This document shows positions 48,198-56,818 of a DNA stretch of 64,000 bases, one piece after another. Location: the NCBI RefSeq assembly GCF_020037015.1, contig NZ_JAIQDE010000012.1, positions 124,001 through 188,000 on the forward strand. The letters run 5' to 3'. The notes beneath the pieces were generated by a model. It was not told where the DNA came from. It saw nothing but the letters and a program-made list of their open reading frames with translations, and did no database searches. The stretch is from Corallococcus sp. AS-1-6. Its GTDB lineage: Bacteria > Myxococcota > Myxococcia > Myxococcales > Myxococcaceae. Each line of letters opens with the position of its first letter. Within the stretch, counting starts at the first letter, position 1. The translations under genes were made by a program, and so were the position numbers.

Positions 48198-49493
48198 ATG
48201 ACCATCGCCTGCGCGACCAACTTCTCGGATGACGCCCGGCGCGCCTGTGACACGGCGGCGCTGCTCGCACGGCGGATGAAGGTCCCCCTCTGCATCGTGC
48301 ACGTCCTGACCGGCAACCTGGTGCGGACCTTCGGGGACGCCATCTGCGAGACGGCCCGGTCCACGCTGCGCGACGAGTGCGACCGGCTGCGGGGCTCCGA
48401 CCTCGAAGTCGACTCGGTGCTCCTCACGGGAGAGCCGGAAGAGGAGCTGCGCAAGCTGGTGGCGAAGCGCGGCTTCCAGTGGGTGGTGACCGGGACGCCG
48501 CGCGTGGACACGCCCTTCCGGGGCCTGGGGGGCACGCTCGACCGGATGGCCCAGGTGCTGGAGGTCCCCTTGCTGGTGGTCCGCGAGGGTGCGGGCCTGG
48601 AGGCCTGGGCGCGCGGCGAGCGCCCCCTGCGGGTCATGCTGGGCGTGGACCGCTCCAGGCCCTTCGAGGTCGCCCGCGAGTGGGTAAAGCAGCTCGCGAA
48701 GGTCGGGCCGCTGGAGGTCGTGGGGGGCCGCATCGTCTGGGTGGGGAGCGAGGCGGAGCGGCTGGGCCTGGTGCATCCGCACAGCTACAAGGACATGTCC
48801 CCGGAGCTGCGGGAGGCGCTGGAGCGCGAGTCGGACTCGCTGCTGGAGCCCCTGCGCGCCGCGGGCCTGCCGGTGCGCTCGCGGCTGGAGCCGGGGCTGG
48901 GCCGCATCGCGGACCACCTCATCGCCCTGGCCACGGAGGAGCAGGTGGACCTGCTGGTGGTGGGCACGCACCAGCGCAGGGCGCTCGCGAAGCTGTGGAG
49001 CGTGTCCCAGTCCGCGCGGAGGCTGGCGCCCATGTCGGTGGTCAGCGTGCCGGTGCCCGCGATGGAGCAGGCGCTGGAGCAGGAGCCGCCCCGGGTGCGC
49101 ACGGTGCTCGCCACGACGGACTTCGGTGAGGCCGGCGACCGCGCCATCGCCTACGCCTTCGCCATCACGCCCCCGGGCGGCACGGTGCACCTGCTGCACG
49201 TGGAGCCCGAGGAGGCGACGCCCGAGGAGCTCCAGGCGGCGCGGCATCAACTGGCGCTGCGCGTCCCGGCCCCGGAGCACGACGGCAACCACAAGGTCGA
49301 GCTGTCGGTGCTGAAGGGTGACGACGTGGCGGCGGTCATCACCCAGGCGGCCGAGCGCCACTGCGCGGACCTGGTGTGCCTGGGCACCCACGGCCGCACG
49401 GGCGTGAGCCGGATGGTGCTGGGCTCGGTGGCGCAGCAGGTGATGGCCCGCAGTGACCGGCCCGCGGTGACGGTGCGCATGCCGCGCGCCTGA
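48198..49493 (+). CDS. Universal stress protein, three tandem USP-like domains (paralogue 2)
   Basis: A 431-residue protein from ATG 48198 (MTIACATNFSDDARRACD), with AAGGAGAGG just upstream. Domain starts are at about 1, 155 and 300 (TIACATNFSDDAR, VMLGVDRSRPFE, VLATTDFGEAGDR). The ATP loop G-x2-G-x9-GS is intact only in the last domain (THGRTGVSRMVLGS); the middle one carries GTHQRRALA, matching the GTHQRRGLR of paralogue 1. The two stress proteins are therefore an ancient pair within this island. It is 19 nt upstream of the alcohol dehydrogenase gene and probably co-transcribed with it. Confidence 0.92.
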   Translation: MTIACATNFSDDARRACDTAALLARRMKVPLCIVHVLTGNLVRTFGDAICETARSTLRDECDRLRGSDLEVDSVLLTGEPEEELRKLVAKRGFQWVVTGTPRVDTPFRGLGGTLDRMAQVLEVPLLVVREGAGLEAWARGERPLRVMLGVDRSRPFEVAREWVKQLAKVGPLEVVGGRIVWVGSEAERLGLVHPHSYKDMSPELREALERESDSLLEPLRAAGLPVRSRLEPGLGRIADHLIALATEEQVDLLVVGTHQRRALAKLWSVSQSARRLAPMSVVSVPVPAMEQALEQEPPRVRTVLATTDFGEAGDRAIAYAFAITPPGGTVHLLHVEPEEATPEELQAARHQLALRVPAPEHDGNHKVELSVLKGDDVAAVITQAAERHCADLVCLGTHGRTGVSRMVLGSVAQQVMARSDRPAVTVRMPRA

Positions 49494-49512
49494 AAGACAG
49501 ACGAGGTGAGAC

Positions 49513-50568
49513 ATGAAGGCAGCCGTGTTCCGAGGCCCCCAGAAGCTGGCCGTGGAGGAGGTGGAGCGGCCGAAGGCGGGGGTGGGCGAGGCCATCGTCC
49601 GGGTGACGCTCACCACCATCTGCGGCACCGACGTGCACATCCTGCGCGGCGAGTACCCGGTGAAGCCGGGCCTCACGGTGGGCCACGAGATGGTGGGCGT
49701 CATCGACGAGCTGGGCCCGGGCGTGACGGGCTACCAGGTGGGGCAGCGCGTGCTGGTGGGCGCCATCACGCCGTGCGGCCAGTGCCGGGGCTGCCTCTCC
49801 GGGCACGCGTCCCAGTGCGGCCACGGCGAGGGCCTGGAGGCCCTGGGCGGCTGGCGGCTGGGCAACACGATGAACGGCGTGCAGGCGGAGTACGCGCGCG
49901 TGCCCTTCGCGCAGGCGAACCTGGCGCCCATCCCGGACGAGCTGAAGGACGAGCAGGTGCTGCTCCTGGCGGACATCGCGTCCACGGGCTTCAGCGGCGC
50001 GGAGTCCGGCGGCGTGAAGATAGGGGACGCGGTGGTGGTGTTCGCGCAGGGGCCCATCGGCCTGTGCGCCACCGTGGGGGCGCGGCTCATGGGCGCGTCG
50101 CTGGTGATTGGCGTGGACGGGGACGACACGCGCCTGTCCATGGCGCGCAAGCTGGGCGCGGACGCGGTGATTGATATCCGCGGCCAGGACGTGGTGGCGG
50201 AGGTGAAGCGGCTGACCGGCGGCGGCGCGGACGTGGCCATCGAGGCGCTGGGCACGCAGCAGACCTTCGAGAGCGCGCTGCGCACGCTCAACCCCGGCGG
50301 CACGCTGTCCAGCCTGGGCATCTACTCCGGGAAGCTCCAGGTGCCCTACGACGCCTTCGCGGCGGGGCTGGGGGACCACCGCATCGTCACCACGCTCTGC
50401 CCGGGCGGCAAGGAGCGCATGCGGCGCCTGATGGAGGTGGTGCGCGCGAAGCGCGTGGACCTCACGCCGCTGCTCACGCACCGCTTCCAGCTCAAGGACA
50501 TCCAGGACGCGTACGAGCTGTTCAGCCAGCGCAAGGACGGCGTGCTCAAGGTCGCCATCCGGCCTTGA
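49513..50568 (+). CDS. Zinc-dependent secondary alcohol dehydrogenase
   Basis: A 351-residue medium-chain dehydrogenase. Catalytic zinc ligands are Cys in TTICGTDVHIL and His-Glu in VGHEMVGVID. The structural zinc lobe is intact: CGQCRGCLSGHASQC. The Rossmann motif VFAQGPIGLCATVGA leads to VIGVDGDDTRL, an Asp pattern that favours NAD(H). The overall sequence resembles bacterial isopropanol/secondary-alcohol dehydrogenases (NAD(P)-dependent). The fermentation-like role fits the neighbouring PEP synthase and CoA-transferase. The ribosome binding site is GAGG, 7 nt before the ATG. Confidence 0.93.
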   Translation: MKAAVFRGPQKLAVEEVERPKAGVGEAIVRVTLTTICGTDVHILRGEYPVKPGLTVGHEMVGVIDELGPGVTGYQVGQRVLVGAITPCGQCRGCLSGHASQCGHGEGLEALGGWRLGNTMNGVQAEYARVPFAQANLAPIPDELKDEQVLLLADIASTGFSGAESGGVKIGDAVVVFAQGPIGLCATVGARLMGASLVIGVDGDDTRLSMARKLGADAVIDIRGQDVVAEVKRLTGGGADVAIEALGTQQTFESALRTLNPGGTLSSLGIYSGKLQVPYDAFAAGLGDHRIVTTLCPGGKERMRRLMEVVRAKRVDLTPLLTHRFQLKDIQDAYELFSQRKDGVLKVAIRP

Positions 50569-50583
50569 GCACGCCGGCGGGTG

Positions 50584-51522
50584 CTACCGCGGCGCGAGCG
50601 TGCCGCTGAGCATCAGCCCGTTGACGCTCCCGGAGTTGGCCGCGCGGAGCTCGGCGAACCCTCCGGTGAAGTCCGTGGGCCGCAGGATGGCGTAGCCGTT
50701 CGCGTCCACGCCCGAGGCGAGCGGCGTGTTCAGCATGAGCTCGAAGCGGACACCCCGCTCCATGTTCTCCACGATGAGCGCGCTCACGTAGGTGGTGGGC
50801 GAGCCGTCGGAGCTGATGCTGAAGGTCAGCGTCCGGCCCTGGAGCGCGGAGACCACCTGCTGCTGGAAGGCCGCGCCGGTCGCGCCGCCGAACTGGACGG
50901 TGACGGGCGAGGTCTGGATGGTGGTGAGGTAGGAGCCGTAGTCCAGCGTCCGCGTCACCGTCGCCGACTCATAGCTGATGACGTAGGGGATCTGCCGCCC
51001 GCCCACATCCGCGAAGACGTCCGGAGGGCTCCCGGGCGGAGGCGGCGGACGGGAGTCGAAGTGGATGGTTCCGGAGATCCAACCCCCGGTGTCCACGCCA
51101 ATGCCCACGTCGACGGTGCCATCGCCCGGCACCTTGAACAGGAAGCGCACCGGGCGCGTCTCGCCCTCGGTCAGGGTGAACGACATGGGGTTCGGAGACA
51201 CCAGCGTGACCGGCACCGTGACGCCCGGCGCATCCGTGCGCTCCACGTGCCAGTCGCCATTCATCTGGAGGGTGTACGTCCCGGCCATGAGCGGCAGGAG
51301 CACCGTCTCCGCGGTCGTGTCCGTGATGGTCGCGTTCTGCGGCCCGGTGATGTCGAACGTCGCCCCCACCAGCCTGTAGGTCCGTCCGGCCGACGTCGAC
51401 ACCAGCGGCAGCTCCAGCAATCCCTCGCCGTCACGAACCACCGGCGTGGACGTTTCAGACACCTCACCACACGCGAGCGCCAGCAACGCGAGCGCGCCCA
51501 CGAACCACTTCAGCATGTGCAT
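50584..51522 (-). CDS. Putative lipoprotein, beta-rich
   Basis: A 312-residue lipoprotein. The signal MHMLKWFVGALALLALAC has lipobox LALAC and is followed by GEVSETSTP. The body is Thr/Ser/Val-rich with short beta-strand-like repeats (ATFDITGPQNATITD, GTYTLQMNGDWHVER) and a proline-rich linker PPPPPGSPP. The C-terminal part has PTTYVSALIVENMERGVRFE. No domain recognised. Start 51522; a second Met at 51516 is possible. It ends 16 nt from the convergent dehydrogenase gene, and its promoter shares the gap with rraA. Confidence 0.68.
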   Translation of the reverse strand: MHMLKWFVGALALLALACGEVSETSTPVVRDGEGLLELPLVSTSAGRTYRLVGATFDITGPQNATITDTTAETVLLPLMAGTYTLQMNGDWHVERTDAPGVTVPVTLVSPNPMSFTLTEGETRPVRFLFKVPGDGTVDVGIGVDTGGWISGTIHFDSRPPPPPGSPPDVFADVGGRQIPYVISYESATVTRTLDYGSYLTTIQTSPVTVQFGGATGAAFQQQVVSALQGRTLTFSISSDGSPTTYVSALIVENMERGVRFELMLNTPLASGVDANGYAILRPTDFTGGFAELRAANSGSVNGLMLSGTLAPR

Positions 51523-51639
51523 GGACTTCCCCCTCGAAAAGGCGCCGACGATAGGATTTTGAACAACGCAAGGTCAAGACAGACAGACCCGCACTCACAA
51601 TCACAGCCATTTCCAGCCGGCGCGTGCATCCTGTGGTTC

Positions 51640-52137
51640 ATGAGCGACACCCCTGACCTCAAGACGGCGGACCTCTGTGACGCCCACGCGGGAACTCCAC
51701 GCTTCCAGGTCGCGGAGCCGGGCTTCCTGGACTACGGCGGGCGCCGGAGCTTCTTTGGACCCATCAGCACCGTGCGCGCGCCGGAGGACAACTCCCTCGT
51801 GCGCAAGGCATTGGAGGAACCCGGCCTGGGCCGCGTGCTGGTGGTGGATGGCGGCGGCAGCCGCCGCTGCGCGCTCGTGGGTGACGTGCTCGCCGCCCTG
51901 GGGCAGAAGAACGGCTGGGCGGGCGTGGTCGTCCATGGCTGCATCCGCGACGCGGAGGAGGTGGGCCGCACCGACATCGGCGTGAAGGCGCTGGGCACCC
52001 ACCCGCTCAAGAGCGGCAAGCGCAACGAGGGCCAGCGCGACGTGGAGGTGCGCTTCGCCGGCGTCACCTTCACCCCGGGCCATCACCTCTACGCGGACGC
52101 GGACGGCATCGTCACTTCGGAGAAGGCCCTGCGCTGA
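51640..52137 (+). CDS. rraA: RraA-family protein (RNase E inhibitor / oxaloacetate decarboxylase-like)
   Basis: A 165-residue protein. It opens with DLKTADLCDAHAG, then FFGPISTVRAPEDNSLVRKA, VVDGGGSRRCALVGDVLA, GWAGVVVHGCIRDAEEV and GVKALGTHPLKSGKR, the classic RraA path. RraA binds RNase E and dampens mRNA decay in enterobacteria; other members are HMG/oxaloacetate aldolases or decarboxylases, and the ring GDVLA-x20-R-D signature is shared. Which activity applies here is uncertain. It overlaps the oxyR remnant tail-to-tail by 26 bp. Confidence 0.9.
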   Translation: MSDTPDLKTADLCDAHAGTPRFQVAEPGFLDYGGRRSFFGPISTVRAPEDNSLVRKALEEPGLGRVLVVDGGGSRRCALVGDVLAALGQKNGWAGVVVHGCIRDAEEVGRTDIGVKALGTHPLKSGKRNEGQRDVEVRFAGVTFTPGHHLYADADGIVTSEKALR

Positions 52138-52789
52138 CCTTCGCCCTCCCCGTCCCGGGCCACACGGAGCGCAGCGTCCCCGCGATGGTGCGCAGCGCTT
52201 CCGCCCGGGGATGCCCCGGGCGCCACGCCAGCGCGAGCGTCCGGCCCGGGCCCGGCGGCGCGAAGGGCCGCACCACCAGCTCCCCCCGCCGGTTCTCCAT
52301 GGAAACGGCGAGCTGGGGCAGCAACGTGACGCTGCCCACCGCCATCACCATCTGCGCGAGCGTCGTCAGGCTGGTGGCGCGGTAGTCCACCTCGCGCGCC
52401 CCCACGCGCGTGCACAGGGCCAGGGTCTGGCTGCGGAAGCAGTGCCCGTCCTCCAGCAGCAACACGTCCTCTTCATCCAGGTCGCTCAGCCGCACCTGCT
52501 TCTTCTTCTCCAGCGGATGCCCCGGCGGCGCCGCCACGACGAAGGGGTCCTCCGCGATGACCGCGTGCTCCACCTGACGCCCCAGCTCCGCGTCCAGCGC
52601 CAGCAGCGCCGCGTCCAGCCGCCCCTCGTCCATGTCGCGCATCAGCAGCGCCGTCTTCTCCTCGCGCAGCCGCAACTGGAGCTTCGGGTAGCGCTTCACC
52701 AGCTCCGCGCCCCCGGGCGTGAGCATCACCCGGCGCGCGTCCCGCTCGAACACCTTCACGCCGAGCACCGACTCCAGTTGTTGAATCTG
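52112..52789 (-). pseudogene. oxyR: Broken oxyR-type LysR regulator: N-terminus and linker missing
   Basis: The minus-strand frame starts abruptly at QIQQLESVLGVKVFERDARR, the second half of a LysR helix-turn-helix. The first 28 or so residues, with the start codon, are absent. After LTPGGAELV the sequence jumps straight to KRYPKLQLRLREEKT; about 52 residues that normally form the linker helix and the start of the effector domain are missing without a frameshift. The rest is a good OxyR effector domain: DAALLAL, LLLEDGHCFRSQTLALCTRVGA with the two redox Cys, RATSLTTLAQMV and SVTLLPQLA. A translation start at GTG 52768 would give 218 residues unable to bind DNA normally. Treat as non-functional. 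Confidence 0.8.
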
Positions 52790-52827
52790 CCAACCAGCAC
52801 TCGCAGACGGCCGGGCCCAACGGCCCG

Positions 52828-54210
52828 GTGCTGCTCCAGGACCACCACCTGCTGGAGAAGCTGGCCCGCTTCAACCGCGAGCGCATCCCGGAGCGCGTGG
52901 TGCACGCGGTGGGCTCCGGCGCCTACGGCACCTTCGAGGTGACCCGGGACCTCACCCGCTTCACCCGCATGAAGGTCTTCAGCGCGGTGGGCAAGAAGAC
53001 GGAGGCGTTCCTGCGCTTCTCCACCGTGGCGGGCTCCAAGGGCGCGCCGGACACCGCCCGAGACCCGCGCGGCTTCGCGGTGCGCTTCTACACGGAGGAC
53101 GGCAACTGGGACCTCGTGGGCAACAACACGCCGGTGTTCTTCCTGCGGGACGGCATCAAGTTCCCGGACTTCATCCACTCGCAGAAGTACGACCCGTACA
53201 CGAACTGCCAGGAGCCGGACAACGTCTGGGATTTCTTCTCCCACTCGCCGGAGGCCACGCACCAGTTCACCTGGCTCTTCGGGGACCGGGGCATCCCCGC
53301 GACGCTGCGCCACATGGATGGCTTTGGCTCACACACCTTCCAGTGGGTGAACGCGAAGGGCGAGCGCTTCTGGGTGAAGTTCCATTTCAAGACGGACCAG
53401 GGCATCCGCACCCTCACCACGCAGGAGGCGGAGGTGATTGGCGGCAGGGACCCGCAGCACCACCAGCGCGACCTGTACCAGGCCATCGACCGGGGCGAGT
53501 TCCCCTCGTGGACGCTCAAGGTGCAGGTGATGCCGGAGGCGGAGGCCGCCCACTACCGCTTCAACCCGTTCGACCTGACCAAGGTGTGGCCCCACCAGGA
53601 CTACCCGCTGATGGAGGTGGGCAGGCTCACCCTGGACCGCAACCCGGAGAACTTCTTCGCGGAGGTGGAGCAGGCGGCGTTGGATCCGTCGCACTTCGTG
53701 CCGGGCATCGGCCCGTCCCCGGACCGGATGCTCCAGGCGCGCCTCTTCGCGTACGGCGACGCGCACCGCTACCGGCTGGGCATCAACAGCACGCAACTGC
53801 CGGTGAACGCGCCCAGGGGCGTGAAGGGCGGCGCGCGCAACTACGGCCGTGACGGCGCCATGCGCTTCGACGGCAACGGCGGGCGTGGCCCCAACTACGA
53901 GCCCAACAGCTTCAACGGCCCCGCGCAGACGGACGAGGCCCTGGGCACCGGCTACGCGGTGAGCGGCATGACGGGCGCCTTCGTCCACGGCAAGCACGCC
54001 GAGGACGACGACTACGTCCAGGCTGGCGCGCTCTACCGGCTGATGGACGAGGCCGCGAAGGCGCGGCTGGTGGAGAACGTCTCCGGCAGCCTGGCCCAGG
54101 TGAGCCGCGACGACATCATCACCCGGGCCATCGCCCACTTCCGCGCCGCCGACGAGGACTACGGCTCGCGCATCGCCAGCGCCGTCCAGCAGAAGCGCCG
54201 CGCCCGCTAG
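52828..54210 (+). CDS. katA: Haem catalase with lost N-terminal start (truncated start region)
   Basis: A monofunctional clade-3-like haem catalase that breaks H2O2 into water and O2. The frame from GTG 52828 gives 460 residues. Homology continues upstream without a start codon: NQHSQTAGPNGPVLLQDHHL is the usual catalase opening and begins near 52792, directly against the oxyR remnant. Catalytic His is in ERVVHAVGSGAYG. Asn lies in VGNNTPVFFLRDGIKFPDFI and the proximal haem-ligand Tyr in RLFAYGDAHRYRLG. The core appears complete, but the native ATG, RBS and promoter seem deleted, so expression depends on GTG 52828 and read-through. It is followed 15 nt later by its ankyrin partner gene. Confidence 0.88.
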   Translation: MLLQDHHLLEKLARFNRERIPERVVHAVGSGAYGTFEVTRDLTRFTRMKVFSAVGKKTEAFLRFSTVAGSKGAPDTARDPRGFAVRFYTEDGNWDLVGNNTPVFFLRDGIKFPDFIHSQKYDPYTNCQEPDNVWDFFSHSPEATHQFTWLFGDRGIPATLRHMDGFGSHTFQWVNAKGERFWVKFHFKTDQGIRTLTTQEAEVIGGRDPQHHQRDLYQAIDRGEFPSWTLKVQVMPEAEAAHYRFNPFDLTKVWPHQDYPLMEVGRLTLDRNPENFFAEVEQAALDPSHFVPGIGPSPDRMLQARLFAYGDAHRYRLGINSTQLPVNAPRGVKGGARNYGRDGAMRFDGNGGRGPNYEPNSFNGPAQTDEALGTGYAVSGMTGAFVHGKHAEDDDYVQAGALYRLMDEAAKARLVENVSGSLAQVSRDDIITRAIAHFRAADEDYGSRIASAVQQKRRAR

Positions 54211-54225
54211 GGAGGAACACCGACC

Positions 54226-54765
54226 ATGAGCCCCACGAACGCCCCGAAGAACGCCGCTCCGCTCTCGGACGCCTACACCGCCGGCATGCGGGACATCGCG
54301 AGGGCCGCCTTCACGCTGGCCCGGGCGGGCGACGCCGGGAAGCTGCGGCAGATGCTCGACGCCGGAGTTCCCGTGGGGCTGCGCAACGAGCGGGGGGACT
54401 CCCTGCTGATGCTGGCCTGCTACCACGGCCACGTGGAGGCGAGCCGGCTGCTGTTGCAGCGCGGGGCGTCTCCGGAGCAGCCCAACGACGCCGGCCAGAC
54501 ACCGCTGGCCGGCGCGGCCTTCAAGGGCAACGAGGCCATCGCCACGGTGCTCCTGGACGCGGGCGCGAACGTGGACGGCGCGGGCCCGGATGGCCGCACG
54601 CCGCTGATGTTCGCGGCCATGTTCGACAAGCTGGAGCTCGTGGAGCTGCTCATCCAGCACGGCGCGGACGCGCGGCGGCGGGACGCGGACAGGCGCACCG
54701 CGGTGGACTACGCGCGGGCGCTTGGCGCGTGGCGGTCAGCCACCCGGCTGGAGCCTCAGCCCTGA
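54226..54765 (+). CDS. ankB: Ankyrin-repeat protein AnkB-like, catalase partner (copy 1)
   Basis: A 179-residue protein of about four ankyrin repeats: DSLLMLACYHGHVEASRLLL, AGQTPLAGAAFKGNEAIATV, DGRTPLMFAAMFDKLELVEL and a degenerate last one. It has no transmembrane segment in this form. AnkB proteins encoded next to catalase genes in pseudomonads are needed for full KatB activity in the periplasm. The 15-nt spacer to the catalase gene and the RBS GGAGGAAC support co-translation. It is strikingly similar, including the leader, to the gene at 56264-56803. Confidence 0.88.
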   Translation: MSPTNAPKNAAPLSDAYTAGMRDIARAAFTLARAGDAGKLRQMLDAGVPVGLRNERGDSLLMLACYHGHVEASRLLLQRGASPEQPNDAGQTPLAGAAFKGNEAIATVLLDAGANVDGAGPDGRTPLMFAAMFDKLELVELLIQHGADARRRDADRRTAVDYARALGAWRSATRLEPQP

Positions 54766-54775
54766 GCCTCCCCTG

Positions 54776-56125
54776 TCACGGGGAGTAGCCGTCCGAGAGC
54801 GTGCGCATGAAGGCGACGATGGCCTGCTCCTCCTGGGGTGACAGGCCCAGGTTGCCCACCGTCCGCGTGTTGATGTTCAGCCCCACCTCCGGCAGGGGCC
54901 AGCAGTCCACGCCCGGCGTCCCGGAGGCGCTGGAGGTGCAGACCGGCAGCACGTCACGCGTGTTGTAGAAGTGGACGACGGACTCCAGACTCTTGAAGTA
55001 GCCGTTGTGGCCATAGGCCTTGGTGAAGCCAGGGTATGGGCGCTTGTCCACGTTGCGCAGGGTGGGGACCTTGACCTTGCCCAGGTTGGCGCGCGCGAAG
55101 GACGCATACTCCGGGCGCGTCTGGAGGAAGCCCCCCAGGCCGGTGTCGATCCAGAAGGGCCCGTCCGGGTTGAACTGGAGCTGCCAGTACCAGGGGTTGA
55201 GCAGGTTGCGCGGAACGCCCAGGTTCTCGAAGGTGTAGTCGGTGAAGAGCGGCGGCTCGCCATTCGGGCCGCGCTGGCTCGTGTGGCAGGTGTCGCAGTG
55301 GGCCTTGCCCTCGAACAGCTTCAGGCCCCACTGCTCCTGGGAGGACAGCCGCGCGCGGCCCGCGAGGACCGCGTCGTACTTCGAGGAGAAGGCGTTCACC
55401 TCGCGGGAGCCCTCGTACGCGGCGATGGACCTCGCGATGTTGTCATACGCGCGCGGCACGTCCGCGCAGATGCGGGCGCCCCAGACGGCCCGGAAGAGGT
55501 CGCCGTAGGGGCCACCGCAGACCTTGGCCACCACCGCGGCTTCGCTGGGGTTGTTCTGCTCCACGGGGTTCAGGAAGGGGCCCTGCGCCTGGTCCGCGGC
55601 GGGGTTGCCCAGCTCCTCGCCCGTGGCGCGGCCGTCCCAGAAGTTGCCGCCCACGAACCGGGCATGGCCTGGCGTCACGCGGTGGAGGATGGGGGCCTGC
55701 GTGGCATAGGCGGACGAGGGCGGCTTGCGATTGCCGAAGCGCCCCCGCACGGCGCCTTCATAGACAGAGCCGGTGAGGTTGATGATCAGGCTGGGGCCCG
55801 TCCAGCCCACCTCGGGGCCATGACAGACGGCGCAGGCCTGGCCCATGGGCTCGGAGAGCCGGCGGTCGAAGAAGAGCAGCTTGCCGAGCCGCTCCACCGG
55901 CTTCAGCCCACCGGGCCCCGACGAGGCCTCCTCGCGCAACGTGGCCTCGAAGATGGCCGAGGCCTGGAGGGACTCGGCCGTCTCCGGCGGCTTCGACTCG
56001 CCCGTGTCTCCGCTCGCGGGAGAGTTCAATGACAACATCCCCGGGGCCGGAGCGACTTCACACGCCAGCGACCCGCCCAGCGTCATCAGCAGGAACAACC
56101 TCCACCATGACCGTGACCCATGCAT
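54776..56125 (-). CDS. Di-haem cytochrome c peroxidase (MauG/CCP family) lipoprotein
   Basis: A 449-residue protein: signal WWRLFLLMTLGGSLAC (Cys22) for export and lipid anchoring. It has two c-type haem sites, CAVCH and CDTCH. Around them are LGKLLFFDRRLSEPMGQACAVCH, APILHRVTPGHARFVGGNFW, GLKLFEGKAHCDTCHTSQRG and VPTLRNVDKRPYPGFTKAYGHNGYF. It reduces H2O2 in the periplasm using cytochrome electrons, or acts as a MauG-type modifier. It sits between two ankyrin genes and complements the catalase. The ATG at 56125 is chosen to begin the signal peptide. Confidence 0.92.
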   Translation of the reverse strand: MHGSRSWWRLFLLMTLGGSLACEVAPAPGMLSLNSPASGDTGESKPPETAESLQASAIFEATLREEASSGPGGLKPVERLGKLLFFDRRLSEPMGQACAVCHGPEVGWTGPSLIINLTGSVYEGAVRGRFGNRKPPSSAYATQAPILHRVTPGHARFVGGNFWDGRATGEELGNPAADQAQGPFLNPVEQNNPSEAAVVAKVCGGPYGDLFRAVWGARICADVPRAYDNIARSIAAYEGSREVNAFSSKYDAVLAGRARLSSQEQWGLKLFEGKAHCDTCHTSQRGPNGEPPLFTDYTFENLGVPRNLLNPWYWQLQFNPDGPFWIDTGLGGFLQTRPEYASFARANLGKVKVPTLRNVDKRPYPGFTKAYGHNGYFKSLESVVHFYNTRDVLPVCTSSASGTPGVDCWPLPEVGLNINTRTVGNLGLSPQEEQAIVAFMRTLSDGYSP

Positions 56126-56263
56126 TTCCAGCACCTCGGAGCGGGAGTGGCGGCCAGGGTGCCGTCGCCACCGGACCCCGGCCATGGGCCGGAAGCGCGG
56201 GCGGCTGTCGGATTCCATGGATGGGATTGCCCTTGGGAGTTGAAAAGGCATAGGAACGCGACC

Positions 56264-56803
56264 ATGAGCTCCACGAACGACCCGAAGAACCCTGCTCCGC
56301 CTTCGAATGCCGACGACGCCGCCGTGCTGGACTTCGTGCGGAGCGCCTTCGCGGTGGTCCGCACGGGGGACGCGCGGAAGCTGGCGGAGATGCTCGACGC
56401 AGGGCTCCCCGTGGGGGTCCGTAACGAGCGGGGTGATTCGCTCCTGATGCTGGCCAGCTACCACGGCCACGTGGAGGCGACCCGGCTGCTGCTGGAGCGC
56501 GGGGCGGACCCCGAGCAGCCCAACGACGCGGGCCAGACGCCGCTGGCCGGCGCGGCCTTCAAGGGCAACGAGGCCATCGCCACGGTGCTCCTGGAGGCGG
56601 GCGCGAACGTGGACGGCGCGGGCCCGGATGGCCGCACGCCGCTGATGTTCGCGGCCATGTTCGACAAGGTGGAGATGATGGAGCTGCTCATCCAGCACGG
56701 CGCGGACCACCGGGTCCGGGACGCGGACAGGCGCACCGCGCTGGACTACGCGCGGTCCATGGGCGCGGCGCGCGCGGCCGCCCGGCTGGACCCGAAGCCC
56801 TGA
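56264..56803 (+). CDS. Ankyrin-repeat protein AnkB-like (copy 2)
   Basis: A 179-residue ankyrin protein of the same length and layout as that at 54226-54765. The central repeats (about residues 85-145) are almost identical even at DNA level, whereas the N- and C-termini differ (for example STNDPKNPAPPSNADDA). The RBS TAGGAACGCGACC resembles AGGAACACCGACC of copy 1. Together with the peroxidase gene divergent from it, it probably supports peroxide detoxification. It ends 15 nt before the transketolase stop. Confidence 0.88.
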   Translation: MSSTNDPKNPAPPSNADDAAVLDFVRSAFAVVRTGDARKLAEMLDAGLPVGVRNERGDSLLMLASYHGHVEATRLLLERGADPEQPNDAGQTPLAGAAFKGNEAIATVLLEAGANVDGAGPDGRTPLMFAAMFDKVEMMELLIQHGADHRVRDADRRTALDYARSMGAARAAARLDPKP

Positions 56804-56818
56804 CAAAGACACCCGGGG

